Shown piece after piece: positions 52,829 through 62,666 of a stretch of DNA of 64,000 nt. The notes under the pieces are model-generated. The model was not told the origin of the DNA. It ran no database searches and worked only from the letters and a program-made list of their open reading frames with translations. The stretch is taken from assembly GCA_002397315.1 (NCBI GenBank), contig DHAE01000003.1:135515-199514 (forward strand). The letters are read 5' to 3'. Positions within the stretch are counted from its first letter, which is position 1. Every line of letters begins with the position of its first letter. The position numbers were made by a program, and so were the translations under genes. The stretch comes from Comamonadaceae bacterium UBA4962. GTDB taxonomy: Bacteria; Pseudomonadota; Gammaproteobacteria; Burkholderiales; Burkholderiaceae_C.

Positions 52829-53941
52829 ATGACGCAGAAGACCCCGACCGCAGCCGGCACGATCACCCCCGATGTGGGAAACGCAGCCTGCCACACTGCC
52901 ACAGCCCGCCTGGACGATCACACCCTCGCCGCGCGCCTGCAGCACCGCATGGACCACAAGACCAAGCCCCTCGGCGCGCTGGGCCGGCTCGAATCCCTGG
53001 CCGTGCGCATCGGCCGGATCCTCGGCACCGAGTCGCCGGAGCTGCGCGATCCGCAGATGCTGGTCTGCGCGGCGGACCATGGCATCGCCGCGCGCGGCGT
53101 CTCCGCCTATCCGAGCGAGGTCACCGCGCAGATGGTGGAGAACTTCCTGGCGGGCGGCGCGGCCGTGAGCGTGCTCGCGCGCCAGCACGGCCTGGCGCTC
53201 ACCGTGGCCGACTGCGGCGTGGCGGCGCCGGTGCCCGCGCGCGAAAGGGTGCCAGGAGAGCCTCGCCTGCTGAGCCACTGCCGCGTGGCCGCCGGCACCG
53301 CCGATGCATCGGTCGGGCCGGCGATGACGACGGCGCAATGCACGCACGCCCTGGAGAACGGCCGCGCCATCCTGAGGTCCCTGCCGGGCAATGCGCTGCT
53401 GCTGGGCGAGATGGGCATCGGCAACACCTCGGTCGCCAGCCTGCTGCTCGCGCGCCTCTGCGGGGTCGCGCTGGAAGACTGCACCGGCGCCGGTACCGGG
53501 CTGGACGCCGGCGGCATCGCGCGCAAACGGGCCGTGCTGCGGCAGGCGCTGGAGGCCAACGTGGACGCCACCGACCCGCGCGAGGCCCTCGCGGCCCTCG
53601 GTGGCCTGGAGGTGGCCACGCTCGTGGGCGCCGTGCTGCAGGCCGCCGCCGAGCGGCGCGTGATCGTGGTGGACGGCTTCATCACCAGCGCCGCAGTGCT
53701 CGTCGCGAGCCGCATGGAGCCTGCGGTGCTCGATTGCTGCGTGTTCTCGCACCGCTCCGGCGAACCGGGGCATGCGCACCTGCTCGCGGCGCTGGGGGCC
53801 GAGCCCCTGCTCGACCTCGGCCTGCGCCTGGGCGAGGGCTCGGGCGCGGCGCTCGCCTGGCCGCTGCTCGTCTCCGCCTGCGCGATCCTGCGGGAGATGG
53901 CGAGCTTCGAGCAGGCGGGGGTGTCGCGGCAGCGCGATTGA
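52829..53941 (+). CDS. cobT: nicotinate-nucleotide:dimethylbenzimidazole phosphoribosyltransferase
   Basis: CobT activates dimethylbenzimidazole to alpha-ribazole phosphate using nicotinate mononucleotide. Family motifs: MDHKTKPLGALGRLE, CAADHGIAARGVSAYPSEVT (partly cited), LGEMGIGNTSVASLL, GAGTGLD and the catalytic Glu in RLGEGSGAALA (about residue 333). The 370-residue length is slightly above the usual 350 because of a variable N-terminus. In many Burkholderiales cobS and a phosphatase gene follow; here a lower-GC, opposite-strand unit follows at once. Confidence 0.95.
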   Translation: MTQKTPTAAGTITPDVGNAACHTATARLDDHTLAARLQHRMDHKTKPLGALGRLESLAVRIGRILGTESPELRDPQMLVCAADHGIAARGVSAYPSEVTAQMVENFLAGGAAVSVLARQHGLALTVADCGVAAPVPARERVPGEPRLLSHCRVAAGTADASVGPAMTTAQCTHALENGRAILRSLPGNALLLGEMGIGNTSVASLLLARLCGVALEDCTGAGTGLDAGGIARKRAVLRQALEANVDATDPREALAALGGLEVATLVGAVLQAAAERRVIVVDGFITSAAVLVASRMEPAVLDCCVFSHRSGEPGHAHLLAALGAEPLLDLGLRLGEGSGAALAWPLLVSACAILREMASFEQAGVSRQRD

Positions 53942-53950
53942 TCGCGTCTT

Positions 53951-54499
53951 TCAGCGCGCAGCCCGGTACCACTGCAGTGGCTCGCAGACCAAAGACTCTT
54001 CGCCCGAGCGGATGTATGCGTGCAGGCAGGCCGCATTGCGTTCGATCCGGGAGCGCTCCTGCGATGCAAGGGTTTTCAGAACGGAATCGGCCGCGAGCGA
54101 CGATTCGTAGAAGCGCACGGCGTGCCGCACGTCGTCCCGCACCGTGTCCCCCGTAACGGGCTCGCGTGCGCGGACCTTCGCCAACATTTGCAGCTCCGCA
54201 TCGGCATACCGGGCCAGGGCCTCGGGTGCCGGGTAGCGGACCATGCTCTCCCCGAACAGCTTGACCGCGGCCGACCAGTTTCGGCGCTGCATTTGCCGCT
54301 CACCCTGCTTGCGCAGTTGCATCGCCATCTTCTTCGCCACAGGGTCTGCGGGTTGTTGCAAGCGCTGGGTCACGGCACGCGCATCTCCCGCTTCCTGCTC
54401 CGTGAGCAATCTGCCGTGCTGCGGGCTGGCCGCCGCCCAGGCCGCCGTGCAGCAGAAACTAACGCACCACAGCAATCGTGCCCATCGTCGCGCCATCAC
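53951..54499 (-). CDS. exported protein of unknown function with TPR-like segment
   Basis: A 182-residue protein with a signal peptide (RRWARLLWCVSFCCTAAWAA, ending near AAA-SP). The mature part is helical; KQGERQMQRRNWSAAVKLFGESMVRYP and the next helix resemble one TPR-like pair. Two Cys near the C-terminus (ACLHAY, LVCEPL) may form a disulfide. I do not recognise a named family. It overlaps the preceding gene by 41 nt, so the two form a unit. It could be a periplasmic immunity or accessory protein for its partner; that is a guess. Confidence 0.65.
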   Translation of the reverse strand: MMARRWARLLWCVSFCCTAAWAAASPQHGRLLTEQEAGDARAVTQRLQQPADPVAKKMAMQLRKQGERQMQRRNWSAAVKLFGESMVRYPAPEALARYADAELQMLAKVRAREPVTGDTVRDDVRHAVRFYESSLAADSVLKTLASQERSRIERNAACLHAYIRSGEESLVCEPLQWYRAAR

Positions 54500-55040
54500 C
54501 CCTCCTGCACAGAATCAGATACTTGTACAACGCCGTCCATTCACTCGGATCGACTGTAATGCAACCCCCGCTCACCGAGCCTGGATGCAGATAACGATCG
54601 TTATTTCCCGGGACGGCATGGCCTTGGCCAAGATAGAACCACGTCTTCGCGTAAGGAGATTGGTCCGAATAAATGGCACCCATGCCGTGGGGGAAGTCAG
54701 GCAGCTGTATGGGATGGGTGCCGGCCCGTATGGGATTCCGCGCATGGGTGATCGCTCTGATTTGCCCACCAGGAAATATCAGGCGCTCCATGCCCACGCT
54801 GAACTGAAGGCTGGCGCCAGTACGCCAGCCTGGGTTGCCTGCTTTCAGATAGCTGGGCTTGGCGGAGAATTTTTTGCCGCGTTCGATGCCTTCCTGCACC
54901 GTAAAGAATTCCCGCGAGCCGTCCGAGCCATCGAATTGCACTCGGAGCATTTCCGGCAACGCAATGATGGCTCCTGACGTTTCACGCCTGGCATTCAACC
55001 ATCCGTCCGCCCCTCCCGTTAAATAGCGCTGTTCCGCCAT
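54459..55040 (-). CDS. putative L,D-transpeptidase-like protein, possible effector
   Basis: A 193-residue protein without a signal peptide. Its central and C-terminal part (GMGAIYSDQSPYAKTWFYLG, then DRYLHPGSVSGGCITVDPSEW) carries a His...Ser-x-Gly-Cys motif. The motif recalls YkuD/DUF2778 L,D-transpeptidase-like catalytic sites, including type VI secretion effectors of the Tlde1 kind. The spacing of His to Cys is short, so the match is tentative. The ATG at 55040 follows GAGGGAGCG. GC content is visibly lower than in neighbours, suggesting transfer. A small exported protein is encoded in overlap downstream. Confidence 0.5.
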   Translation of the reverse strand: MAEQRYLTGGADGWLNARRETSGAIIALPEMLRVQFDGSDGSREFFTVQEGIERGKKFSAKPSYLKAGNPGWRTGASLQFSVGMERLIFPGGQIRAITHARNPIRAGTHPIQLPDFPHGMGAIYSDQSPYAKTWFYLGQGHAVPGNNDRYLHPGSVSGGCITVDPSEWTALYKYLILCRRGDGATMGTIAVVR

Positions 55041-55146
55041 CGCTCCCTCTTCGTGTCTTGTCGAGCACGAAATTGAAGCAGCCGCAGTGGATGGATGGAA
55101 GTGTTAAGACGTGATGCAATGCCAAGCGAATGCTTTGCTTCGTCGA

Positions 55147-56475
55147 TCAATGATCGTGGTGCAGATAACTCGCCTGCCGCGGCAGCCGCAGGCTCACCAG
55201 GAACGCCACCACCATCATCACCGTCACGTACCAGAAGAACGCCGACTCGTGGCCCAGCGTCTTCAGGCCCAGCGCGACGTATTCGGCCGAGCCGCCGAAG
55301 ATCGCGTTCGCCACGGCGTACGCCAGGCCCACGCCCAGCGCGCGCACTTCGGGCGGGAACATCTCCGCCTTCACGATGCCGCTGATCGAGGTGTAGAAGC
55401 TCACGATGGCGAGCGCCACCACGATCAGCGCGAACGCCGCCACCGGGTTCGTCACGTGCTGCAGCGCGGTGAGGATCGGCACCGTGCCGATGGCGCCCAG
55501 CGCACCGAACAGCAGCATGTTGTTGCGCCGGCCGATGCGGTCCGACAGCGCGCCGAAGATCGGCTGCATGCACATGTAGAGGAACAGCGCGCCGGTCATC
55601 ACGTAGCTGGTCGTCTTGATCGGCAGGCCCACCGTGTTCACGAGGTACTTCTGCATGTAGGTCGTGAAGGTGTAGAAGATCAGCGAGCCGCCGGCCGTGT
55701 AGCCCAGCACCGTGAAGAACGCGGCCTTGTGGTGGCGGAACAGGCCGGCGATGGAGCCGGCGTCTTCCTTCTTCTTGTCCGCGTCGCTCTGCGTCTCGTG
55801 CAGCGTGCGGCGCAGCATCAGCGCCACCACCGCGGAGATCGCCCCGATCACGAACGGAATGCGCCAGCCCCAGGCCTTCAGCTCCGCATCGGAGAGCACC
55901 GTCTCCAGGATGACGATCACCAGCACGGCGAGCAACTGCCCGCCGATCAGCGTCACGTACTGGAACGACGAGAAGAACCCGCGCTGGCCACGCAGCGCCA
56001 CCTCGCTCATGTAGGTGGCGGTGGTGCCGTACTCGCCACCCACCGACAGGCCCTGGAACAGCCGGCACACCAGCAGCAGGAAGGGTGCCCAGGCACCGAT
56101 CGCCGCGTAGGTGGGCAGGCAGGCGATGACGAGCGAGCCGGCGCACATCATCGTCACCGAGATCAGCATCGAGGTCTTGCGGCCGTAGCGGTCCGCGATG
56201 CGGCCGAACAGCCAGCCGCCGATGGGCCGCATCAGGAAGCCCGCGGCGAACACGCCCGCCGTGTTCAGCAACTGCGCCGTGGGATCGGACTTCGGGAAGA
56301 ACGCCGGTGCGAAATACAGCGCCGCGAACGCATACACGTAGAAGTCGAACCATTCGACGAGGTTGCCCGAGGAGGCCGCCATGATCGAGAAGACGCGGTG
56401 GCGCTTCTCCTCGGCGGTATAAGGGCGGGGCGCGGGATGCTGCGCATCGGCCGCAGCGGGGGAGTTCGTGCTCAT
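55147..56475 (-). CDS. MFS transporter, metabolite:H+ symporter family (KgtP/ProP-like)
   Basis: A 442-residue inner-membrane transporter with twelve predicted helices. The MHS-family signatures are present: [16 protein letters not shown] in helix 1, [20 protein letters not shown] in the first cytoplasmic loop, [14 protein letters not shown], and [11 protein letters not shown] in the second half. Relatives move 2-oxoglutarate, citrate, proline or similar acids; the substrate is not decidable here. GGAAAGG precedes ATG 56475; a frame reaching 56565 adds only a Pro/Arg-rich leader. An FNR-type box lies about 100 nt upstream. Confidence 0.9.
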   Translation of the reverse strand: MSTNSPAAADAQHPAPRPYTAEEKRHRVFSIMAASSGNLVEWFDFYVYAFAALYFAPAFFPKSDPTAQLLNTAGVFAAGFLMRPIGGWLFGRIADRYGRKTSMLISVTMMCAGSLVIACLPTYAAIGAWAPFLLLVCRLFQGLSVGGEYGTTATYMSEVALRGQRGFFSSFQYVTLIGGQLLAVLVIVILETVLSDAELKAWGWRIPFVIGAISAVVALMLRRTLHETQSDADKKKEDAGSIAGLFRHHKAAFFTVLGYTAGGSLIFYTFTTYMQKYLVNTVGLPIKTTSYVMTGALFLYMCMQPIFGALSDRIGRRNNMLLFGALGAIGTVPILTALQHVTNPVAAFALIVVALAIVSFYTSISGIVKAEMFPPEVRALGVGLAYAVANAIFGGSAEYVALGLKTLGHESAFFWYVTVMMVVAFLVSLRLPRQASYLHHDH

Positions 56476-56840
56476 TGCTGGATGCCTTTCCGGCCGCGCG
56501 CGCCGCGGGGTGCCGGCGCGCGGGATATGTGGTGTAGTTTCTGGCCGGCAGCGATTGTCCGGCACGGCACCGGCGCGTTGATGTCAGTCAATCGCGCAAG
56601 TGCACAGGCCCCGTGCGCGTGCACGCAGGGGCGATCATCACGTGGCAGGCAGCAGCGGACGCCGGACCGCAGGAAGACAGAGGATCGCGGCCTACAGGCT
56701 TCGGCGCCTGCGGCGCAGCCGGGGAACCAATACGGCCGAGTAGTCTCACTCGGTTAGCCGGCATGTGCACGCCTGCGCGCCTTTCGCGCGCGGACCACGT
56801 GCCCTTCCATCGACCACCGTCACCGACAAGGATCTTCCGC
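56476..56840. other. divergent intergenic region
   Basis: About 365 nt between the MHS transporter and the TerB-like gene. Besides the candidate FNR box (56578-56591) and its -10 I see no gene or RNA motif. Confidence 0.55.
56578..56591. promoter_or_regulatory. candidate FNR box upstream of MHS transporter
   Basis: TTGATGTCAGTCAA matches the FNR half-sites at 9 of 10 positions. On the minus strand a GACAAT (56554-56559) lies close to a suitable -10 position, though the spacing is about 4 nt short of the classical class II distance. Confidence 0.5.
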
Positions 56841-57878
56841 ATGCAGCCTGAACAGACCCGCGCCGTCATGACCCTGGCGCTCATGGCCGCCTTCGCCGAT
56901 GGGCAGAAGGACGACCGCGAACGCGACCACATCCGCGACATGGCCCAGTCGCTCGGGTCGTCCGCCGGTGGCGCCGACCTCATGAAGACCTACCAGGACG
57001 TGCTGCTGGGCCGCGCACGCCTGGAGGACGCCGCCGCCGCGCTCGACACGCCCGGCCTGCGCCAGTTGGCCTTCGAGATGGCCGTGGGCGTGTGCGATGC
57101 CGACGGCGTCTGCAACGAGCGCGAGAGGGCGTTCCTGGAACAACTCCGCGGCGCACTCGGCATCGCACCCTCCGAGGCGAGCGCCATCACGGAGCAGGCC
57201 GACGCCCTGGCGAGCGCACCCGTGCGGGCCGTGCCCGTCGAGGGCGAGGACGTACCGCCCGCCGCGCTGGCCGTGGCCGCCGCGCCCCTGGCCGCCGGTG
57301 CGGCAGCCGCCGCTACCGCCACGCCCGCGCAGGGTGCAGCGCCAGGCATGCGCGCCGCCTCCGTGAGCGATGCCGAGATCGACTCCATGGTGCTCAACGC
57401 CGCCATCCTGAACGGCGCGCTCGAACTGCTGCCCCAGTCCCTCGCCTCCATGGCCATCATCCCGCTGCAGACACGGCTGGTGTACCGCATCGGCAAGGTG
57501 TACGGCTATGAGCTCGACAAGGGTCACATCGCCGACTTCCTGGCCACCGTGGGCGTGGGCCTCACCTCGCAGTACGTCGAACAGTTCGGCCGCAAGCTGG
57601 TGGGCGGCCTGCTGGGCAAGGTGATGGGCGGCCTGGGCCGCGCCGTGGGCAGCGCCGCCACCGGCTCGGCGTTCTCCTTCGCCACCACGTACGCGCTCGG
57701 CAAGGTCGCGCAGCGCTACTACGCCGGTGGGCGCACGCTGGGCACGGACGCGCTCAAGTCCGCCTTCACGCGCACGGCCGAAGAGGCCAAGGGGCTGCAG
57801 CAGCGCTACGCGCCGCAGATCCAGGAACGGGCGCGCGGGCTGGATGTGGGCAAGCTGCTCAAGGAACTGCGGGCTTGA
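56841..57878 (+). CDS. TerB-like N-domain fused to DUF697-like membrane-associated domain
   Basis: A 345-residue protein. Residues 1-120 form a TerB/DjlA-like helical domain with acidic loops (AAFADGQKDDRERDHI; CDADGVCNERERAFL) of the kind that binds metal. An Ala/Pro-rich linker (about 130-175) leads to a DUF697/YcjF-like region (LLPQSLASMAIIPLQTRLVYRIGKVYG, then amphipathic Gly-rich helices to about 310). Neither half is enzymatic. Possible roles are stress or metal response at the membrane; no ter operon is nearby. The ATG at 56841 is taken as the first Met matching the TerB domain start. Confidence 0.75.
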   Translation: MQPEQTRAVMTLALMAAFADGQKDDRERDHIRDMAQSLGSSAGGADLMKTYQDVLLGRARLEDAAAALDTPGLRQLAFEMAVGVCDADGVCNERERAFLEQLRGALGIAPSEASAITEQADALASAPVRAVPVEGEDVPPAALAVAAAPLAAGAAAAATATPAQGAAPGMRAASVSDAEIDSMVLNAAILNGALELLPQSLASMAIIPLQTRLVYRIGKVYGYELDKGHIADFLATVGVGLTSQYVEQFGRKLVGGLLGKVMGGLGRAVGSAATGSAFSFATTYALGKVAQRYYAGGRTLGTDALKSAFTRTAEEAKGLQQRYAPQIQERARGLDVGKLLKELRA

Positions 57879-57900
57879 GGTCGCGCGCCCGCAGGGCGTT

Positions 57901-60870
57901 TCAGTGTGCCCGGCGGCGCCGTGGCACTGCTCCGAATGCGAAGGCCGCGACCAGCCCGCTCAGCGCCAGCAGGCTCCATTCGGACAGCGTGGGGATAGGA
58001 GTCGCGTCCGCCGACAGCACGGCAGGGCCGCCCGGATCGACGATGACGCTGTTCGGGCTCAGATCGTCGTCGCCCACGGCCCCGTCGGCGATGGTCAGCG
58101 TGATGCTCTTGCGGTCCTGTGAAAATGCCACCTGGCTGGAAGGCAACTGGTACCAGTGGTCGGCGGCGCAGGCGGCGCCGGAGCAGTTGTAGCCCTCCGG
58201 GCTCTTTCCGTATTTCATGTATACGGCGCCGGCCGGGACGGCCGAGGTGTAGTTGATGGTCACGCTCGCGGACGAGCCGGGGGTGCCGCTGGTGAGCGTG
58301 AAGTTGGCCAGGCCGTAGGGCAGGCTGGTCCGGGCGGGTGGAGGTGCCGGCGGGCTGGAGAAGCCCGCGTTGGCGAGCACCCAGTTGTTGTTGTCACCCG
58401 GGGCCGGTGTGGACAAGGACCCTTGGGCTTGCCCGGTGGCGGTACTGCTCCAGGGGGCCGTGCAGGAGGCATTGTTTCCACCCTGGGTGCCGGCGCATGT
58501 CCAGGCATACTGGTTCGCCCCAATGGTTACGGTGGAAGCATTGCCCGCCGTGCACAGGTTGGCAGCGGGCCGAAGGCTGGCGGGGGCGTTGGCTGCGGAT
58601 CCGCAGGCGCCATCGACGGGAGCGGCAACAACGAGGCTGGACGGGCTCGAACACACTTCGGCACCCGTGCCAGTACCGGTCAGGGCCACCGGCACCACGC
58701 AGAAATACAGGTATTTTCCTTCGTCGCTGCTGCCCAGGGTGTAGTTCTGCGTGCTGGCGGCATTGGTGCCGCCGGCGATGCCGGTGTTCACGCTGTTGCG
58801 TACCCAGCGGTAGGTGGAGGTGCCCTGCGCGTCCTGGTCCGCATCGGTATAGGTGTAGGTGCCGGATAGCTGATGGCCCACTTGCGCCGTGCCTGTGAAC
58901 GACACGTTGCTGGCGACCGGCGCGGCATTCGCCAGGACGGTGATCGTGAAAGCCTTGTAGCCGATGTTGCCTGCCACATCCGTCGCAGACAGGTAGGCAT
59001 GGTACGAGCCGGCCGAGAGGGCCGCCGCCCCCACCTTCAATGTGCTGCCGCTGATCGTGAACCGGCTATTGTCGGCATCGTTGGTTCCGTTTCCCACAGC
59101 CAGTGCAAAACTCACGCTGTAAGAGTCGGAGGCGCTCAACGTACCGATCGTCGCACTCTGCGTGGCGGCACTGACGAAGATGGTCGTGGGCGACAGCCCC
59201 ACGCCGGAGGGCGCGGCGGTGTCCACGGTGTAGGCGACGGGCGTCGAGGCCACCGATACATTCCCGGCGGCATCCCGCTGCCTGGCCCTCAGCGTGTGGG
59301 TGCCATCGGCCAGCGTGCTGCTGGTGATGCTCCAGCTGCCGGTGGTCGCGTTGGCAACGGCCGTGCCGAGCAGGGTGATGCCATCGGTGTCGTATAGCGA
59401 CACCTTGGCACCCGGTTCGGCGCTGCCCGTGATGACCGGCGTGGCGACATTGCTGATCCCGTCGCTGGCGGAGGCGCCGCTGTCGCTGCCCGAAGTGACG
59501 CCCAGCGACGTGGGAGCCGCGGGTGCCGTCGTGTCGATCTTGACCGTCAGCCCGCTGCTCAGGGGAGACGTCGTGTTCGATCCATCGGTTTGCGTGACTT
59601 TGAGCGTATGCGAACCATCCGCCAGCACGCTGCTCGTGATGCTCCAGTTGCCGCTGGAATTGGCGATGGCCGTGCCCAGCAGCGTGGTTCCATCGGTGTC
59701 GTACAGCTTGACCGTGGCATTGGCCTGGGCCGTGCCGGTAATGGTCGGCGTATTGACGGAGGTTATGCCGTCGCCTGCCTGTCCCGTATCGCTCCCGCTG
59801 TCCAGCGTCGGGGCGGCAGGTGCGGAGGGCCCGGGGCGTGTGATGGCAACGATGATCGAGTGGCTGAAGCCCGCCGCATCGGTTCCATCCGTCCCTTGCA
59901 GCGCGTTGGTATCGTTGCCTGGCGTCGGATCGGTGTAGATGAAGTCGATGATGTCTCCCGGTAGCAGGGAGGCGTTGGTCGAAATCTTGATGGAATTCGC
60001 GCTGTCGCCCATGGCGACGCCCGTCACGGTGACATCGGTTCCATTCACCTGGACATTGAATGCGCTGGCAGGTGGCAAATGCGTGGTATCCAGCGCCACG
60101 CTCATGACCACGGTGAAGAATTGCTCGCCGATGTAGCCTGTGGCGCTCGAGTACGAGGGTTGCGGCAGCGTGTGGGAATACCGGGCCAGCTTGTCCAGGT
60201 CGAAGGCCGGGGGCGTGGAGAGCGCTGCCGTGGAAACTTCCAGCGTCCAGTCACCGCCCAGTGCCGCGTTGCCGGTGGTGTTCGTGGAGGCCGCCACCAC
60301 CGCACCGGTGACGCGTGCCAGGGCCTGCAGGTAATCGTGGCCGATCGCGCCTTCACCGACGCTGCAGCCGTACAGCAGGATCCCGCCCCCGGGCGCAAGG
60401 GCATCGCCGATCTGTGCAAGCTCTTTCCGGTATGCGTGCAGATGGCCGGTGTCCAGCCGCGAGCTTCCGAACGAGACCACGCCGCGGTCGCCATGCGAGA
60501 CGATGGAAATGGACGAAAGTCCGTGGAGCCCGCGTGCGACTGCCGCCATCTGTGCGACGGCATCCTCGCCGGGCCGGAGCGTGACCACGATGGAGTCGTC
60601 GGCAGCGGCATCGGCAATCTGCTGGAAATCCGGCAAACCGCCATCGATGAAAACCAGCCGGCTGACGGGTCTATGCACGGCGGACGGGCGTTCCTTCGGC
60701 AGGCTGCCGCTCTGAGCCTGTACCACCCGCCCGGCCATGTTTGAAAGATTCGCCATGCCGTTGGCGTGCGTGCTCATGTGCATGCCCATCGACAGCGCAA
60801 AAACTGTCGCTAGCGCACCTGGCTTCTGGAGGCGGGCAGTGCGTAAGGGGAGGGTGTGACTAATAGGCAT
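57901..60870 (-). CDS. DUF4347 / Ig-like surface protein with IPTL-CTERM sorting signal
   Basis: A 989-residue exported protein. An N-terminal hydrophobic stretch (LATVFALSMGMHMSTHA) is followed by DUF4347 (about 70-225; RLVFIDGGLPDFQQIADAAA, SIVSHGDRG, ILLYGCSVGEG, GGDWTLEVS) and a SWM-type repeat (about 240-330). Then come two near-identical bacterial Ig-like units (TLLGTAxANxxxxWSITSS.LADG.HTL) and further Ig or cadherin-like regions. The C-terminus PTLSEWSLLALSGLVAAFAFG plus RRRR is the IPTL-CTERM signal, implying processing and surface or matrix export. DUF4347 often starts giant adhesins; this one is small. ATG 60870 has GGAAGCC upstream. Confidence 0.88.
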   Translation of the reverse strand: MPISHTLPLRTARLQKPGALATVFALSMGMHMSTHANGMANLSNMAGRVVQAQSGSLPKERPSAVHRPVSRLVFIDGGLPDFQQIADAAADDSIVVTLRPGEDAVAQMAAVARGLHGLSSISIVSHGDRGVVSFGSSRLDTGHLHAYRKELAQIGDALAPGGGILLYGCSVGEGAIGHDYLQALARVTGAVVAASTNTTGNAALGGDWTLEVSTAALSTPPAFDLDKLARYSHTLPQPSYSSATGYIGEQFFTVVMSVALDTTHLPPASAFNVQVNGTDVTVTGVAMGDSANSIKISTNASLLPGDIIDFIYTDPTPGNDTNALQGTDGTDAAGFSHSIIVAITRPGPSAPAAPTLDSGSDTGQAGDGITSVNTPTITGTAQANATVKLYDTDGTTLLGTAIANSSGNWSITSSVLADGSHTLKVTQTDGSNTTSPLSSGLTVKIDTTAPAAPTSLGVTSGSDSGASASDGISNVATPVITGSAEPGAKVSLYDTDGITLLGTAVANATTGSWSITSSTLADGTHTLRARQRDAAGNVSVASTPVAYTVDTAAPSGVGLSPTTIFVSAATQSATIGTLSASDSYSVSFALAVGNGTNDADNSRFTISGSTLKVGAAALSAGSYHAYLSATDVAGNIGYKAFTITVLANAAPVASNVSFTGTAQVGHQLSGTYTYTDADQDAQGTSTYRWVRNSVNTGIAGGTNAASTQNYTLGSSDEGKYLYFCVVPVALTGTGTGAEVCSSPSSLVVAAPVDGACGSAANAPASLRPAANLCTAGNASTVTIGANQYAWTCAGTQGGNNASCTAPWSSTATGQAQGSLSTPAPGDNNNWVLANAGFSSPPAPPPARTSLPYGLANFTLTSGTPGSSASVTINYTSAVPAGAVYMKYGKSPEGYNCSGAACAADHWYQLPSSQVAFSQDRKSITLTIADGAVGDDDLSPNSVIVDPGGPAVLSADATPIPTLSEWSLLALSGLVAAFAFGAVPRRRRAH

Positions 60871-61093
60871 CAAGGCTTCCCGGAAAAATCAGTTATTTGG
60901 CATTTTGTAATCCTTGTATCCAATTTTTTTGGGTTTTAGTGGTATTTTTCCGGCCTGCGGAAACAAATGAGGATTGGCGGTCTCAGGAGGAAAATGCAGC
61001 AGAGGGGCAGCACCAGCTCATCTGGCAAGGGTCATGTGTCAAATCACGCGCGCGCACTTGGCAACGCGGGTGGGGCACCCCGTCGCGGATGAG
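60871..61093. other. AT-richer spacer between surface-protein gene and CRISPR array
   Basis: Holds the promoter region of the leftward DUF4347 gene (T-rich stretch near 60925-60950). No CRISPR-leader-like feature and no gene were seen. Confidence 0.5.
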
Positions 61094-61125
61094 GCATCAA
61101 CCCACGCGCCCGCACGGGACACGAC

Positions 61126-61229
61126 GCTGGCCGCGCTCGAGCAGATGCACGGAGAGCGGGAGTTTCAACTCACGCGCCCCCACGGGGCGCGACGCTGGCC
61201 GCGCTCGAGCAGATGAACGAAGAGCGGGA
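61126..61229. repeat. near-identical spacer pair at leader-distal end
   Basis: Spacers 61126-61161 and 61194-61229 (36 nt each) differ at only two positions, and the repeat between them has decayed. This looks like an old unit duplication that has since diverged. Confidence 0.9.
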
Positions 61230-62104
61230 GTTTCAACCCACGCGCCCGCACGGGGCGCGACCGCCGGCTACATCGTGAAGGAGTTCGCCGAAGGGGTTTC
61301 AACCCACGCGCCCGCACGGGGCGCGACTCGAGACGATCGCAGCGCGCCTGCGCTCGCTCACGTTTCAACCCACGCGCCCGCACGGGGCGCGACTGCCGCA
61401 CCATCTACAACCCCCGCACCCTGTTCTGGTTTCAACCCACGCGCCCGCACGGGGCGCGACGCTCACCACCGCGCTGACCAAGAGCGACGACGAGGCGTTT
61501 CAACCCACGCGCCCGCACGGGGCGCGACGCCCAGCGCTCGGTGGTCCAGCCGCGCAGGCTGGCGTTTCAACCCACGCGCCCGCACGGGGCGCGACTGCTG
61601 TGTTCGGTGGGTCCGCCTACGGGGCGCCGCAGTTTCAACCCACGCGCCCGCACGGGGCGCGACGCCTGCCATACCAGCATCTGCCTCATCCCCTCAGTTT
61701 CAACCCACGCGCCCGCACGGGGCGCGACCACTTCGTTGCCAGGCAGCAGCAACAAAAGCGGCTCGTTTCAACCCACGCGCCCGCACGGGGCGCGACAGGG
61801 CAAGGCCGACAGACCCATCGCGGCCCAGGCCGTTTCAACCCACGCGCCCGCACGGGGCGTGACTGCCTATGTCGCAACCCTGGTGCGCGAGGTGTTTCCG
61901 TTTCAACCCACGCGCCCGCACGGGGCGCGACTTCCGGTAAATACCGTAATGCAGATGGTTGCTGTGTTTCAACCCACGCGCCCGCACGGGGCGCGACACA
62001 GGCCAGTGCGGTTCGCCATCGGCCGGTGTGGGTTTCAACCCACGCGCCCGCACGGGGCGCGACTCGCGGCCCTCGAAAAGATGACTGCCCGGCTGGACGT
62101 TTCA

Positions 62105-62363
<259 letters not shown>

Positions 62364-62666
62364 GGACGGTTTCAACCCACGCGCCCGCACGGGGCGCGAC
62401 CTGCCACCGCCACCGCTGTGGAAGAAGCCGAAGGTTTCAACCCACGCGCCCGCACGGGGCGCGACTGCAAAATTTCACGCTCGTTAGTTTCAACGGCTGG
62501 TTTCAACCCACGCGCCCGCACGGGGCGCGACCGAAAAGGCAAAGCGTTGCACGAATGTCGGACATGTTTCAACCCACGCGCCCGCACGGGGCGCGACGAG
62601 CGCCTGGACCGGGCCGCCGCCCGCGCGCGGCAGGTTTCCAACCCACGCGCCCGCACGGGGCGCGAC

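Noticed and set aside
62466..62499. An extra partial repeat (GTTTCAAC at 62487) inside a spacer.
   Set aside because: Only eight bases match, the interval has normal spacer length, and the true repeat follows immediately.
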